A stretch of 60,000 nucleotides of DNA from Polytrichum commune (Eukaryota > Streptophyta > Polytrichopsida > Polytrichales > Polytrichaceae). Every line of letters starts with the position of its first letter. The stretch's first letter is position 1. Positions 22,250 to 33,600 of this stretch are shown here, piece by piece. The stretch lies in the NCBI GenBank assembly GCA_950295325.1, contig OX485809.1, positions 6,450,001-6,510,000 on the forward strand, read 5' to 3'. The notes below the pieces were generated by a model. That model made no database searches. It saw only the letters and a list, made by a program, of their open reading frames with translations, and was not told the DNA's origin. Made by a program: the position numbers and the translations under genes.

Positions 22250-25200
22250 TTGCAGCATCATTTTTTTTGGTGTCTGCTGGACGGACGACTACGCTTTCTG
22301 GTCTCTTTCCTATCTGTCTTGTTCAGGATCACTTTGACAGTCCACTTCGTGCCTTTGTGCATGCCAGTCGTGAGGATATCGATCAGAGCATCACTTATGT
22401 CATGTCGTAGTTTTTTTGCTTCACTCCTCTGGTAGTTAAACGCACAACCCTGCACAATGAAGGACACAATTCAATGTTCAGTACAATGACAAGTTTTTCC
22501 AAAATGTAAAAAAACTTGCTTTTAATTAAGTCCTACGTGGATTACTAATGGTATTGTGTTATTCGATGCTAGGAATCGCAACTGACCTCACGCAGGGTAT
22601 TGGAATTATGTCTCAAGGCCTCAGTGTACTCTAATATGTTTTTCAAAACATAATATCCACAGGTCCAATCAGAGTTTTGTTGTGGAACATTTGGTCGAAT
22701 CCAAACACTCGGTGTGTGTGCATTCTGCCACATGACCGACTCTTCTGCGTAGCCACCCCGTGTTGTCCACAACTTTGCTAAATGCGTGCGAATCGTCAAA
22801 TCAAAATGAAAGCCAACGTTGGCTATAGAATCAAAATGAAAAAAACTCTGATCCCCTAGAACGTATAACGTCCAATGTTTATCGCAAGTGTAGGGTACTA
22901 AGAGCGTTGTTATATCTAAATTTGGCAACGCTATATATTCATTGTGTATGAACTCTACGAACACTTCCATTCGGTCGGTCGAATTCAACTCACAAAATCT
23001 CGTTAAAATAGGAACAAGGTACGGGCTACAAACATGACACTTAACATCTTCTAACTGTGGATTCAACCACGTCCTTACCCACTCCATCATATGATTTGAT
23101 ACCTCTCCGTACATACGTGTTAATAGCTGTATGTCATAAATCCAGTCTAATGTACAAAATTCATCATTAAATGTAATGTCAAATGAAGGATACACTGCCC
23201 CACTTGCCTTCGCCACAATTGTATTTACTAGTTCTTCCAACCTGTTCCAGAAAAATGCAGAGAATTCAGTAATAGAAGCGCAGTTTGTTCAAATAGAACC
23301 AAACACATAATATCCGAATTGTGCAAAGCTGTCATTCACACTGGAATTTTGGGCAAATTTTGTATACCTTCCGTCGCACTTCTGTGATGTTCTGGATATG
23401 ACATCGTCGAGACTGGTATCTACTAGGACCGTCCTGTTGTTCACAGGCTTTTCGCCACGTCCTTCAACAACATCCAAAATGATTGAGGTATGTGGAGTTT
23501 CTAAAAGTATACCTTTGCGTGCGCTCTTTGTTGCAGACGCGTCTTTGATAAAATCGACGTCCTTCGTACACGCGCCCTTGGCAGAGCATAAAGAATCCCC
23601 TAAATCCACATCCTGGTTTGCTTGTGAGTCCATCTGGCGTGTGACTGAATCAGCTGGAATCGCCAAATTTACACTCAAAGCAATTGTCCTTTCAAACCAA
23701 GGTCCTTCGGTCGAACGCTTTTGCAGGTCCGTCGGTGTGCAAGGACTTTTGGAGTGCATAGTACATAGCAGTCCGTCGGAGGAAAAAGACACATATTATA
23801 AGCCGGCCTTAACATGTATTATGTTGTTGTCCTTCCGGGGTTGCGTGAGCTGCACTGAGCAACTATTCTGGTGGGAAGCGAGGTGGTCGTCATCAAGTCC
23901 TTCAAAACGCATTGCGTCGTGTACTTCAGCAACAAAACCTCTCGGAGTGTGAAGACCATCTTCCGGGGTTGCTGGTGTGAACTCACCTACTAATGTGTGC
24001 GTGACTGGCACATCGTCCACAATGTCATTTGTGGGCTCCTGAAGCCTTAGACCACAATAAAGCAGATCGAGTTGAGTGCGTCGTAACGTGGCCAACGCCT
24101 CAACAGCCTCAGCAAGCTGGATTTGAGCGCACGAACTTTTCTTGTGGATGTCCCCAACTACAACGTACCCAATGTCCGCGTCTTCGCGAATGATCATTGC
24201 TGAACACAGTACCTGAAGGTGAGTAGAGCAACAGTCAGGATTAGCATGACATATAGCTGAAATTGACAACTGACTAGTTGGGAGATAGTATGAATGGGGC
24301 ATGAGAACTACATACCTCATGACACTTGGCTCTTCGTTGCTCGGGCACATCGGATGCAAACCACATATCTTGAAGCTCTGAAGTTCGGTGCATTCGAACC
24401 ATGTCAGAGACAGTTCTATGGGCTATTCTCCCAAGGAAGGATCTGATCCTCTGCACAACACCAACTTGCTTGTCTGGATGGTAACCAAGCAACGCGACCG
24501 TGTCAGAATGGAGATTGGTAAAATTGTCTGCGTAGGTATGGATGCCTGGAAATGAAGCCCACCCAGTCGTAGATAAACTGTGGACCACATTCGTCAATGC
24601 AACGGATTTATCGTTGTCGGTTGCAAAGTCAAGAATGTACTTCAAAGTCATACCAAGATCAGGATGCGGAAGAGGACGAGTGTGTCCGTGAAGTCCCCTA
24701 ACCAGTAGCAGAAATGCTCTTAGAATATGGGGACACTCAAATTCAAGAGACAGAGGTTCTGTGGATACATTCTCCAACAATGTTTCCTGTAATTCTACCC
24801 ACTCTTCTTCCGTGTGTGCCCAGGGGGATTTCCGAAAGTTTGGAAGGGGCCATTCCTTGAATATGCGGTAAAGTGGGGGACCATCCCCACTTGTCTTGTT
24901 CTGCGCGACTCCTCTCTGCATCGTCGAAGGCGTCGAGGATTGTTTTCACATACTGACTGCGTAACCCTGCCACGTTCCCATGGGCAGCAGCGACTTTTGC
25001 CTGATACTCACGGAGGCAGATTCGGTAGTTAAGATAGTCCTTCAATCGCATAAGTTCTTCATAGCGTTGCACGTCTGAGGGGCTGTTGAAACATTTGGTT
25101 TGCACCTTTATCTTCTCAAGAAGAGCTACGTGATCTTCGGGGCTGCTCTTTCTCTGAAACAGGGCAAACAGTCGATGTCATTCGTAGGATTACCCCTGAA

Positions 25201-25850
25201 TGACACATATTAGCACACACAATGTACATGTCATGATATATGAACGGGAAAAAATATAAAACAGATTGACATTCAATGACCCTAATTCCAACAGGAGAGT
25301 ACGTACTGAATTGCCATAAAGATACCATTGCCCAAAGGCACTGCCAAGTTTCACACCAAGTGTCCCTTCCTCCACCAATTTGTGAAGGAACTGAATGCAA
25401 GCATCCAGGTCTTCAATAAGGTCTTTCAGCATCCAATCGATAGCAACCTCGGCGATGAGTATGTATAATCCACTCTGATCAACGGGCGTCGGCGGAGCAG
25501 GAAGCTTCGCAAGTATGGTATGGTGGAAATCCTTTCCATATTTTTTGGCAATTCTGTTTAGTTTGCCGTGATCGCTCTTCTCCCAAGTTGGGTACATTTT
25601 TAATGTTGCATGTCCCTTGTACATCTTACAGAGGCTAAACATTCTGTGGTAGGATATCATGTTTTTATCTTTATGTATCACCTTACAATAAATACACGAG
25701 AAAGGAAACCTGCCATTCTTCAACCTCTCTGCAGTGACTCTGGATTGCGAATAAGCCTCAAGGGTCAGATCATCGTATTCGGATTCTAAAAAGAGAGCCG
25801 CACATGGCCTTCGGTTGTGTGTCATAGTGCTTCTAAAAATCCTATGCCCA
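22250..25850 (-). CDS. ULP1-like cysteine peptidase (C48) gene carried by the MULE
   Basis: Spliced minus-strand gene. The N-terminal segments, 25850 to about 25306 and then about 25140 to 24286, lack a recognisable domain. A Ser/Asp-rich linker follows (24213-23290). The peptidase exon (about 23240-22588) keeps the ULP1 signature: HWTLYVLGDQSFFHFDSIA (His and Asp), then VPQQNSDWTCGYYVLKNI (Gln/Asn oxyanion position and catalytic Cys). A basic C-terminal exon lies at about 22450-22255 (KWTVKV, then RKRSRPSSRHQKK). ULP1 enzymes cleave SUMO-like modifiers; the substrate of transposon-borne versions is unknown. The frame changes by one base near 24895, and the linker meets a stop near 23793 followed by a new frame, so the copy may be decayed or have undetected introns. 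The peptidase core itself looks intact. Confidence 0.7.
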
Positions 25851-25859
25851 CCATACAAC

Positions 25860-26105
25860 TGCGACCATGAAAATGTGATCAGTGGATTAAAGTATAAAAA
25901 ATGATTATGGTCTTGTCATGGTGTACTGTTGAATGACACCCTACCCTAACAACAAGCTGTTCGAGTGTAATGTCCTACAGTCATACTGTCATACAGATAT
26001 ATGAAATGGACGAGCAACGACGAAATGCCTATGAAGGGGGATTTGTGCAGTCGAAGGAGGTTTCACCCCTAGAACCACTTCAACAAAGAGAGTGAAATTA
26101 TGAAC
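25860..26105. other. Upstream region of the ULP1-like gene
   Basis: Short spacer before the A-rich repeat block. It presumably holds the promoter of the minus-strand gene, but no specific motif can be supported. Confidence 0.4.
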
Positions 26106-26720
26106 ATTGAAATGGAGAGACCAAGCAAGCCAAAAAAAAATGCAAAGACGAAGCTACCCTAAATGCATAGACAGACAACAACCAAATTGGAAATGGAGAC
26201 AAAATTCTTGCAAAATGGAAATGGAGACGGACAACAAGCAAAATAAAAATGGCTCTAAACCAGCAAGCAACATCGAAATGGAATCAGAGAGCAACCAAAA
26301 TGGAAATGGAATCAGAGAGCAACCAAATTGGAAATGGAATCAGAAAGCAACCAAAATGGAAATGGAGACACCCTTCAAGCAAAATGGAAATGAAGACGGA
26401 GAAGAAGCAAAAAAAAAAATGGCCCTAAACCAACAAGCAAAATGGAAATGGAGACGGAGAAGAAGCAAAAAACAAAAATGTCCCTAAACCAGCAAGCAAA
26501 ATGTAAATGTAAGCAGAGAGCACCCAAAAGCGAAATGGAGACAAAATTCAAGCAAATTGGAAATGGAGACGAAGAAGAAGAAAAAAAAAATGCCCTAAAC
26601 CAGCAAGCAAAATGTAAATGTAAGCAGACAACACCCAAAAGCGAAATGGAGACAGATTTCAAGCAAAAGGGCGGAATGGAAAGAGGTAGGAAGAAAAAAC
26701 TGAAATGGAGAGATGAAGGA
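26106..26720 (+). repeat. A-rich degenerate repeat (AAATGGAAATGGAGAC family)
   Basis: AAATGGAAATGGAGAC, AGCAAGCAAAATG and CCCTAAACCAGCAAGCAAAA recur irregularly at roughly 30-70 bp spacing. Long open frames here are by-products of the repeat and encode only Lys/Asn/Gln-rich low-complexity sequence. Confidence 0.8.
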
Positions 26721-27027
26721 AAAGGTGGCTCACCCCTTGTTGCCAGCCCACAACGCCGAATACGACCATGTCCACGAATTTCGCACGCCCAAGGAGCTGG
26801 ATCAATAGAGGATCTTCGACAACATGGAGCTTGTGCTTCAAAGCTTCCGGGACCAGCTTCGCAGTTGTCCACGGCACCTGCGGCTTCGTAGTAGAGGTCG
26901 CCATGGTTCACTCCAAGTGGATGCCGAAATGGAACCTTCTAAACACAGATCGCCGGGACAGATTGCCCACACAGATTGCCGAGGTAAACTAAACCCTGCT
27001 ACAGATACCTGTCTAAACCCTTAACTC

Positions 27028-27180
27028 TCCCCTGCTGCCGAAACCACTCGCCGAGGTTGACTCTCCCCTGCTACTGAAACAATCGCCAAGGGTATCTCCC
27101 CTGTTGCCGAAACCACTCGCCGAGGTTGACTCTCCCCTGCTACCGAAACAATCGCCGAGGGTAACTCTCCCTGCTAGTTT
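27028..27180 (+). repeat. Tandem repeat of a CTCTCCCCTGCTGCCGAAAC unit
   Basis: The unit CTCTCCCCTGCTRCCGAAAC plus CACTCGCCGAGGTTGA occurs about four times near the right end of the MULE, with one shorter variant. Confidence 0.8.
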
Positions 27181-27776
27181 TGCTAGATGGCTTTGCTGGC
27201 TAAACCCAAAAAGCTGGTTTGCTGGCTTTGCTCGCCGAGGCTGAAGGGCAAGGAGCCGCCCACTCAATGGCGAAGAGACACCCCACTCAATGGTGGATCT
27301 AATCATACATGAAACGACATACACTCTCAACGTTACGGTAGATCTGCTCACCACTATCACATCAATCTGTCTTGCACTTAGTTTGAGTGCATCATTGCTA
27401 TTGAAACCCTAGATGGAGATGTCATCAATCACTCACAATCCAATCTCTCACCTACTAAGCCCCACCTCTCACTAAACCCTATTCAATCACTGTCAAATCA
27501 TTGCAAATCAAATAACAAACACAATAATGAGAAAGATTTGGCATTGAGAATGCCGGACCCTAATTCATTACTTGTGCGAAGGACACACCCGCCCTATAAC
27601 CATACACCTAAACTCGAATGACCCTAAACTCTCGAAGTACTTGCGACCTCGAAAAACTCGTCACCTCGAATGACGCGTGCTTCGCCCTAAACCCTAAGAG
27701 GCCACACCCCGTCCCGCAAGACAGGTCATTCCGTCCGTTCATCCATTAGTGACCGGCTGTTCCGGTCACCGTCGAC

Positions 27777-27843
27777 GGCGGGCAGGGGAGGTTTTGCAGG
27801 AGCTGCCCCCTACAAGTTCGTAGGGGGTACTTTAGCGTCCGCC
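27777..27843 (-). repeat. Right terminal inverted repeat of the MULE, 67 bp
   Basis: Exact complement of 17168-17234. It ends with AGCGTCCGCC at 27843. Confidence 0.95.
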
Positions 27844-28018
27844 CTTTAATGCGCGCCGCTTCCACGAGGGGGTAAGCTGAGTTGATTGGGAAGAAGAAGA
27901 AGAAGCAGAAGCAGAAAAAGGTATTGCTTATAGTTCCGAAAGGGCAGTGTGTGAGCGAGTGCGCCTACAAGAGATTGATTCACCTCAGGATTGAATTGTT
28001 GGCAATTGAGATTCAACA
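27844..28018 (+). promoter_or_regulatory. Residual 5' region of the intact methyltransferase gene
   Basis: Only 175 bp separate the MULE end from the start codon of copy 3. The stretch contains an AAGAAGAAGAAGAAGCAGAAGC run typical of plant 5' UTRs. No TATA box was identified. Any more distal promoter must lie within the transposon. Confidence 0.45.
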
Positions 28019-30651
28019 ATGGGCCTGCTGGACTTGAAAGTCCGGAAACCCTCCGCCTTGGGCACCGGAATTGGGACTGTGCCGCTGATCTTCCTGGTGA
28101 TATGTTTTGTGGGCACCAACATGCTCGCCCTCTACGCCTTCTCCATGTCCAGAGATGTCGCCAACTTTGTGATGGATGACCGCGCCAGGGTGAATGTGAT
28201 GGACACGGAGCTTTTTCCCAAGCTTGCAGAGCAGTTTCAAGCCATCCAAAAGGACCTAGAGGCTTTCCACCAGGTGAGAGTACTGAGATTGATCACCAGG
28301 TAGGTAGGCTGCATAGCATTCATTGTGTGTGAATATTTTTCCTGGCATTGCATTCGGTAGTTGTGGTACGATCACAGATTCAAGTTTTGAGATTGCGGGT
28401 AGCGAAGATAAGTCTGAATCAACCGAAGTCGAGGAGGAAGCGTCTGTCTCCAGATTGATCACTTGGATTTGTTTACAAAAGCTGCTGAAAATCGAGATGC
28501 AACAATGTAGTATAAATATAGTTCCATGAACAGAGTCTTGCCTACTTTGATGACCATGATGCTTATTATACCTTCTGAAATTACTTGTCGAGTTTCGAAA
28601 CTCCTATCAACTAAGTTGCTGGTCATGTGTAGATGCTGGGTGAAGTGCGAAAGGAGCTGCAGGGAGTAAAAGGAGTTCTGGCCGGGACGAATCAAGAGAT
28701 CCGTGACATGCTCCACGAGGACAAGTCGAGCAACGAGGTCGAGCAAAATACGATGATGAAGAAGCTTTCAGACACGGCAAAAGCCACCCTCGACTGGTCG
28801 GAAACAACGGAACTCCTGCAGTACACGGCCGAACGGGATCTTCCGCTCGGCAAAAACGTCGCTCTTGGGATCACGTAAGAAAATCGTTCAGCACCCCCCG
28901 TGCTATGCTATGCAGAGCATACATTTGGTCAATGGCGGCAGCATCTTTGTTTCAAGTTCGGCTTGTAACTAATGGACATTGGGTCGTGAATTCTGATTCT
29001 ATGTGAAGCTTCGAGCGAAGGTTGACAATGAGAGGAAGAGGGTTGTAATTTTTTCCTGCAGGACTGTTGGTCCACAATGTTTACATGCTATCCTGTTTAC
29101 AGCGCATATCTGGTCAATGGCAGCATTATTTTTTCAACTTTCACTTTTTTGTTCCTGGGACATTAAGATTGTTCTATTTCTATGTGAGGCTTCGGGCCTT
29201 GGTCAAGGCTGACAATGTGAGCTATGTTGTAAACATTTTGGCTTTGGCTGCAGAACTGTTGTGTCATCCATCGGTCACGAATGCCACAAAAGTGCACCGC
29301 TCCTGGAACAGTATATGAATTACACGGTAAACAAGGAATGCCCTGACGACTGGCTTGTCGCCCAACAGCTCATGTTCCGAGGGTGCGAGCCTCTGCCCCG
29401 TCGCCGTTGCTTCGCGCGATCGCCCCTCGCATTCCCGGAGCCAACGCCATACCCTGAATCCCTGTGGGCGCCAGGACATGATGGAGCCATCAGCTGGACG
29501 CACTATGACTGCAAGAGCTTCGACTGCCTGAACGACCGCATCAACCATGACAAGTATTACGACTGCATCGATTGCTTCAACTTGCAGGGGTTGGAGAAGG
29601 TGCGCTGGATCACCGTCCAGAACAGACACGACTTCACCATCGACTCCGTAAGTTTTTTCTTCGACATCCCTTACTTGTCCAGCTTTGTGAAAAGTAAGGT
29701 AGACGTGCCTAATTCCAACATAACAATAATCCGGACACCTATGTTAGAGCGGTATGTGGTTAGTTGTGAATCCAAGAACGGACACCAAAAAGAAACATAT
29801 GTTCAAGAGATTAGACTCCATGCTCAAAATATGCTAACCATCTTAGGCTCAACATAATTGGGGATCTACAGGACCACTTAATGAACACGAGAATCTTCAC
29901 GATCATAATGATAAGATATTCAAACGAGCTTTGAAAATGAGAAGGCAAATGGCTATGACCACGATTTAAATTTGCTAATTATTTCGCTTGTGTTACTTGC
30001 GCAATGTTGAGTTTTTTAGGGGTTTAGAGTTAGGGTTTTGGCTTGAGAATCCCAATAGCTTTTGATGACATGCCCATGAGCAACATCAAGTTGTGATAAA
30101 TTCATCTTCCTTTCATGATGACTGACTAAATTAATGCTTGGAAACTTGTGGCTGTTTTGCAGGTGCTGGCACTCAAGAATGGTAGCATTCGGATCGGCCT
30201 TGACATCGGTGCAGGTTCCGGCACTTTTGCGGCGCGCATGTCAGAGCGCAATGTCACCATCCTGTCCACAACCCTCAACTTGGATGGTCCATTTAACGAG
30301 ATGATTGCCATGCGAGGATTGCTAACCCTGCACCTCACGGTCTCGCAACGCTTCCCGTTCTTCGACAACACACTGGACATCGTGCACTCCATGCACATCC
30401 TCAGCAACTGGATGCCCCATGACATGCTGGAGTTCATCCTGTTCGACATCCATCGCATCCTCCGCCCTGGTGGCATCTTCTGGCTCGACCGCTTCTTCTG
30501 TGCCAAGAACCAGCTTGACACCCTGTACACACCCATGTTCATGAAATTCGGGTACCGCAAAATCAGATGGGCCGTGGGCAACAAGCCTGCTTTACGAGGG
30601 CAACAACAAGTGTACCTGTCTGCTATCTTCGAGAAACTCCCCCTTCAATAA
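28019..30651 (+). CDS. Membrane-anchored SAM-dependent methyltransferase, At1g29790-like, intact copy 3
   Basis: Four exons: 28019-28273, 28633-28874, 29254-29647 and 30163-30651. All introns are GT-AG, phases are consistent, and the product is 459 aa ending with TAA. Residues about 20-41 form one hydrophobic segment (signal anchor) after a short N-terminus, suggesting a type II endomembrane protein. An acidic stem follows (exon 2). Exon 3 carries conserved GHECHKSAPLLEQYMNY, CPDDWLVAQQLM and CEPLPRRRCF blocks and several cysteines. Exon 4 holds the Rossmann methyltransferase fold: motif I IGLDIGAGSGT (residues 308-318), FDNTLDIVHSMHIL, and LRPGGIFWLDRFFC. The pattern matches the plant family of At1g29790/At3g05390, whose substrate is, to my knowledge, not established. 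It is the only intact copy among three. The MULE ends 175 bp upstream. Confidence 0.9.
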
Positions 30652-33600
30652 CCTTCGTGACACATCACATCAACATGATCATATGGTCATCCTATCGTCA
30701 CATAGTGAACGTGATCATATGGTCAACATGGGCAACAAGGTTATATGATCAACATGGTCAATAGGGAAAACAACCACAAGGATGTTGATCGACAAAACTT
30801 AGATGGCCAAGCAAGCAAGTGAGCTGGTTTGGGGAGATTTGTACACTTGGCACTGTATGTGACCTGCAAATGCTCGCCCAGATTGGGGCTCTTCCGGCCT
30901 GCTGCGCCTTAGCGTCGCCTCCAATTGAGGTGACTGGTACATTATCTCGGCTGCTAGACATTTGTACTTAATTCGCTCAACTTACGCCTCGGACCTTCAT
31001 CTGTGAAGTTTAGTTGCTTCAACAGTTTCGTGGAGGGGTCAGGGTAGGCGCACCTTAAACCAAGAAGTTAGGGTATTTGGCATACACGTGGCAGCCGTAG
31101 AAAGAGACCAGGTTTACTGCAAGATTTCTTCCCCCCCCCCCCAAATATACAATTTTTTGTGAAATTGTGAAAATTGTGTTGGCACATAAAACCATCTGGG
31201 GGGCTTATGTTCAACTTAGCCTTTGTGACTGGGAATTCCATTTATTGTTCTGATGTGCATATCCACTGAGTTTTCCTGGTGCAAATTGTGGAGAAATGTG
31301 TCAATATAATGAGGAAGGAAATGGAAACAAAGATCTTTAATGCACAAGTAGACCTACACACTATCCTGTCACTACAAGGTCCACCTGGATCCCTTTTAAA
31401 GTAAATTGGGTGTTTGATGCTATTTGTAGGGTCGGATATGTTTTTTCAATTTTACGTAAATGTTCGGATGATCCACGAGTCCCTCCAGATATTCTTGTGG
31501 CCGTTCGGTTAGAGAGCTATTTAGGGTATGTTTGCATGCTTGGCCCTACATTTATAACCATAATTGCTCATTGTCCACTCACAATGTTTATAATCTCTTG
31601 TCATGTGGACTTGCAAAGCTTGCTGCACAAGTTGATTGGATTTACATCATTCAACTGCTGCAAATAGCCGTATAATTGACATTCAAGGTACTTTATGTAT
31701 GAACTTGCATAAGAATGCAAAGAATTCATTTTCATGCCCTGGTTATAACAGATATCCTGGTTTTACCAAATGGTTCTAACAAGAATAATGAGCTAACTTC
31801 AGAGGCGTTAAGACTGAAGTGGTTAGACAAGGGAGTTTCCAAGCCTTCTTCTGCAATCCCGAAGAGATTATTGACTTTAAGCACATTTAATTGAGCTATC
31901 TCACATACTTTTACAATACTGCAGTAGACTATTTGCAACTTATCACTGGTATTAGGACACATAGTGATTCTAACTGCTTAACTTTTTGAGTCAAATTTGA
32001 ACTACAAACTATCTAAGTTATGCAGGATATTGCACTACATATCAAAATTATGCATCTATTGAGCTCTTACTTGCAACAACTTAGGAGCTGAAGAAACAAG
32101 AAACTTGGAAAATTATCTATTAAGTGAAGGAAATTCATAAGGAAAAGATGTTTAGCATGCTTGAGGAACCATGGCACTGGCGAGGTAACCTCAAAGAATC
32201 TTTGCAATCCATATCCTCAAGTCGTGACAAATTTAGGATTTGCTTCAAGACTTTGCTCATTTTACACAACAACTTGCACACTGGAGCACAAGAAGGATTG
32301 ACACTACTTGTGATATACCTAGGTTAAGAGATTTAATGTTTGGTTATGCAAGAAAGCAAGACTAACCATACGTTATTGTACTTGGCATGTGAGCAGATGG
32401 TATTTGGAGTTAGACAACCCAAGACGACTCCCAAGAAAGAATTGGGTCAAGCAACTTAAGAAAGAATGGTGCACAAGGACTAGACAACCCATGAAAGAAT
32501 TGTGCCTGGGAGTTAGACAACTCCCGCTTGAAGTTCTTTGTGTTGGAGTTAGACAACTACAACAAGGAGTTAGACACCTCCCTCTGGAAGATCAAGTTTG
32601 TGTTGGAGGTAAACAACTATAAGATCTGATATGAATCGGAATTACACAACTCCCAACACATGGATGTTATTCTTTGGAGCTAGACAACTCTCAATGAATA
32701 AATGAACGTTGTTGGAATTAGACAGTTTTAACTAGAAGAATGAATGAATCAATCAAGTTGAATTAGATAGTTCCAACTAAAGAAGACATGAATGCATCAA
32801 GTTAGAAATAGGCGATTCCAACTAATGAATTGTAATTGAGCCAAAAGATAGAAGATTCATAGTAGAGATGATCATACGATGAAATGATCAATGTATATAG
32901 ATAAGGAAACTTTAGATTACATTTAGTAAGACTTGAGACTTTCAAAGTATGTCTTAGATACTATGATTAAAGAGGGATAAGGTCTAATATGCCTTAGGCA
33001 TAAAAAGAAGCTTGGAGAGGAGAGAGAATCTTTTTGGCTCTTCTCTATGGTTAGGTGGTTTGAGCTCATATGGACCACAATATTGTGTCTAAATTGTAAA
33101 GCTTTCGTAATGTATAAAATTTGTGAATTCACAATCCTAGTGTCTCATATGCATTCATAATTGTATTATTTTTGTATAAAAGAGGAACATGACACTACCC
33201 GAATACATTACTCTGAGGATGACACCTAAGTAACCGTATTTTCGAGAAGAAGTCTATGGGAGGCGAACCAGGGTTCTGGCCTTCCATGAGGCCACGTCGC
33301 CAATTCGAAACCTTGAAAATGTCGTAAATCTAGGAATCCTAGAATCTTCATATTGCTGTCATTTTCTGTCTTCCCCGTTTGTTGCTTGTCTACTCATCGC
33401 TCTTTGGACTCATCGCTCGCAGGACTCATCGGAATCTTGTTTCGTTGTTGTGTTTCGTTTGTCATAAGGTTTGCAAAATCGAGCGAGCCCTAATTCGGTT
33501 GTTGCGGGTTTCGGATGCAGAAGCGAGGGACCTGTGTTGGAATTCGACGATTTTGAGGGTTTGGGGTTAAGGTTGTGGAAAGAAGGCATTTGTGGAATTT

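Larger units (their letters stand above)
17168..27843. mobile_element. Large MULE transposon (10,676 bp) with transposase and ULP1-like genes
   Basis: Perfect 67-bp terminal inverted repeats (17168-17234 and 27777-27843, beginning GGCGGACGCTAAAGTACC) enclose a MuDR-type transposase gene on the plus strand and a ULP1-peptidase gene on the minus strand, tail to tail. Identity of the ends by eye suggests recent activity. No 9-bp duplication is visible (left flank CAAAAATCT, right flank CTTTAATGC), so one flank may have been rearranged or deleted after insertion. ULP1-like genes carried by plant MULEs are known from the Kaonashi type. Here a transposase and a ULP-like gene share one element, but both carry apparent lesions, so autonomy is uncertain. 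Confidence 0.9.

Noticed and set aside
26107-26911. Long open frames on both strands in the A-rich block
   Set aside because: They follow from the AAATGGAAATGGAGAC-type repeat lacking stops; the products are low-complexity.
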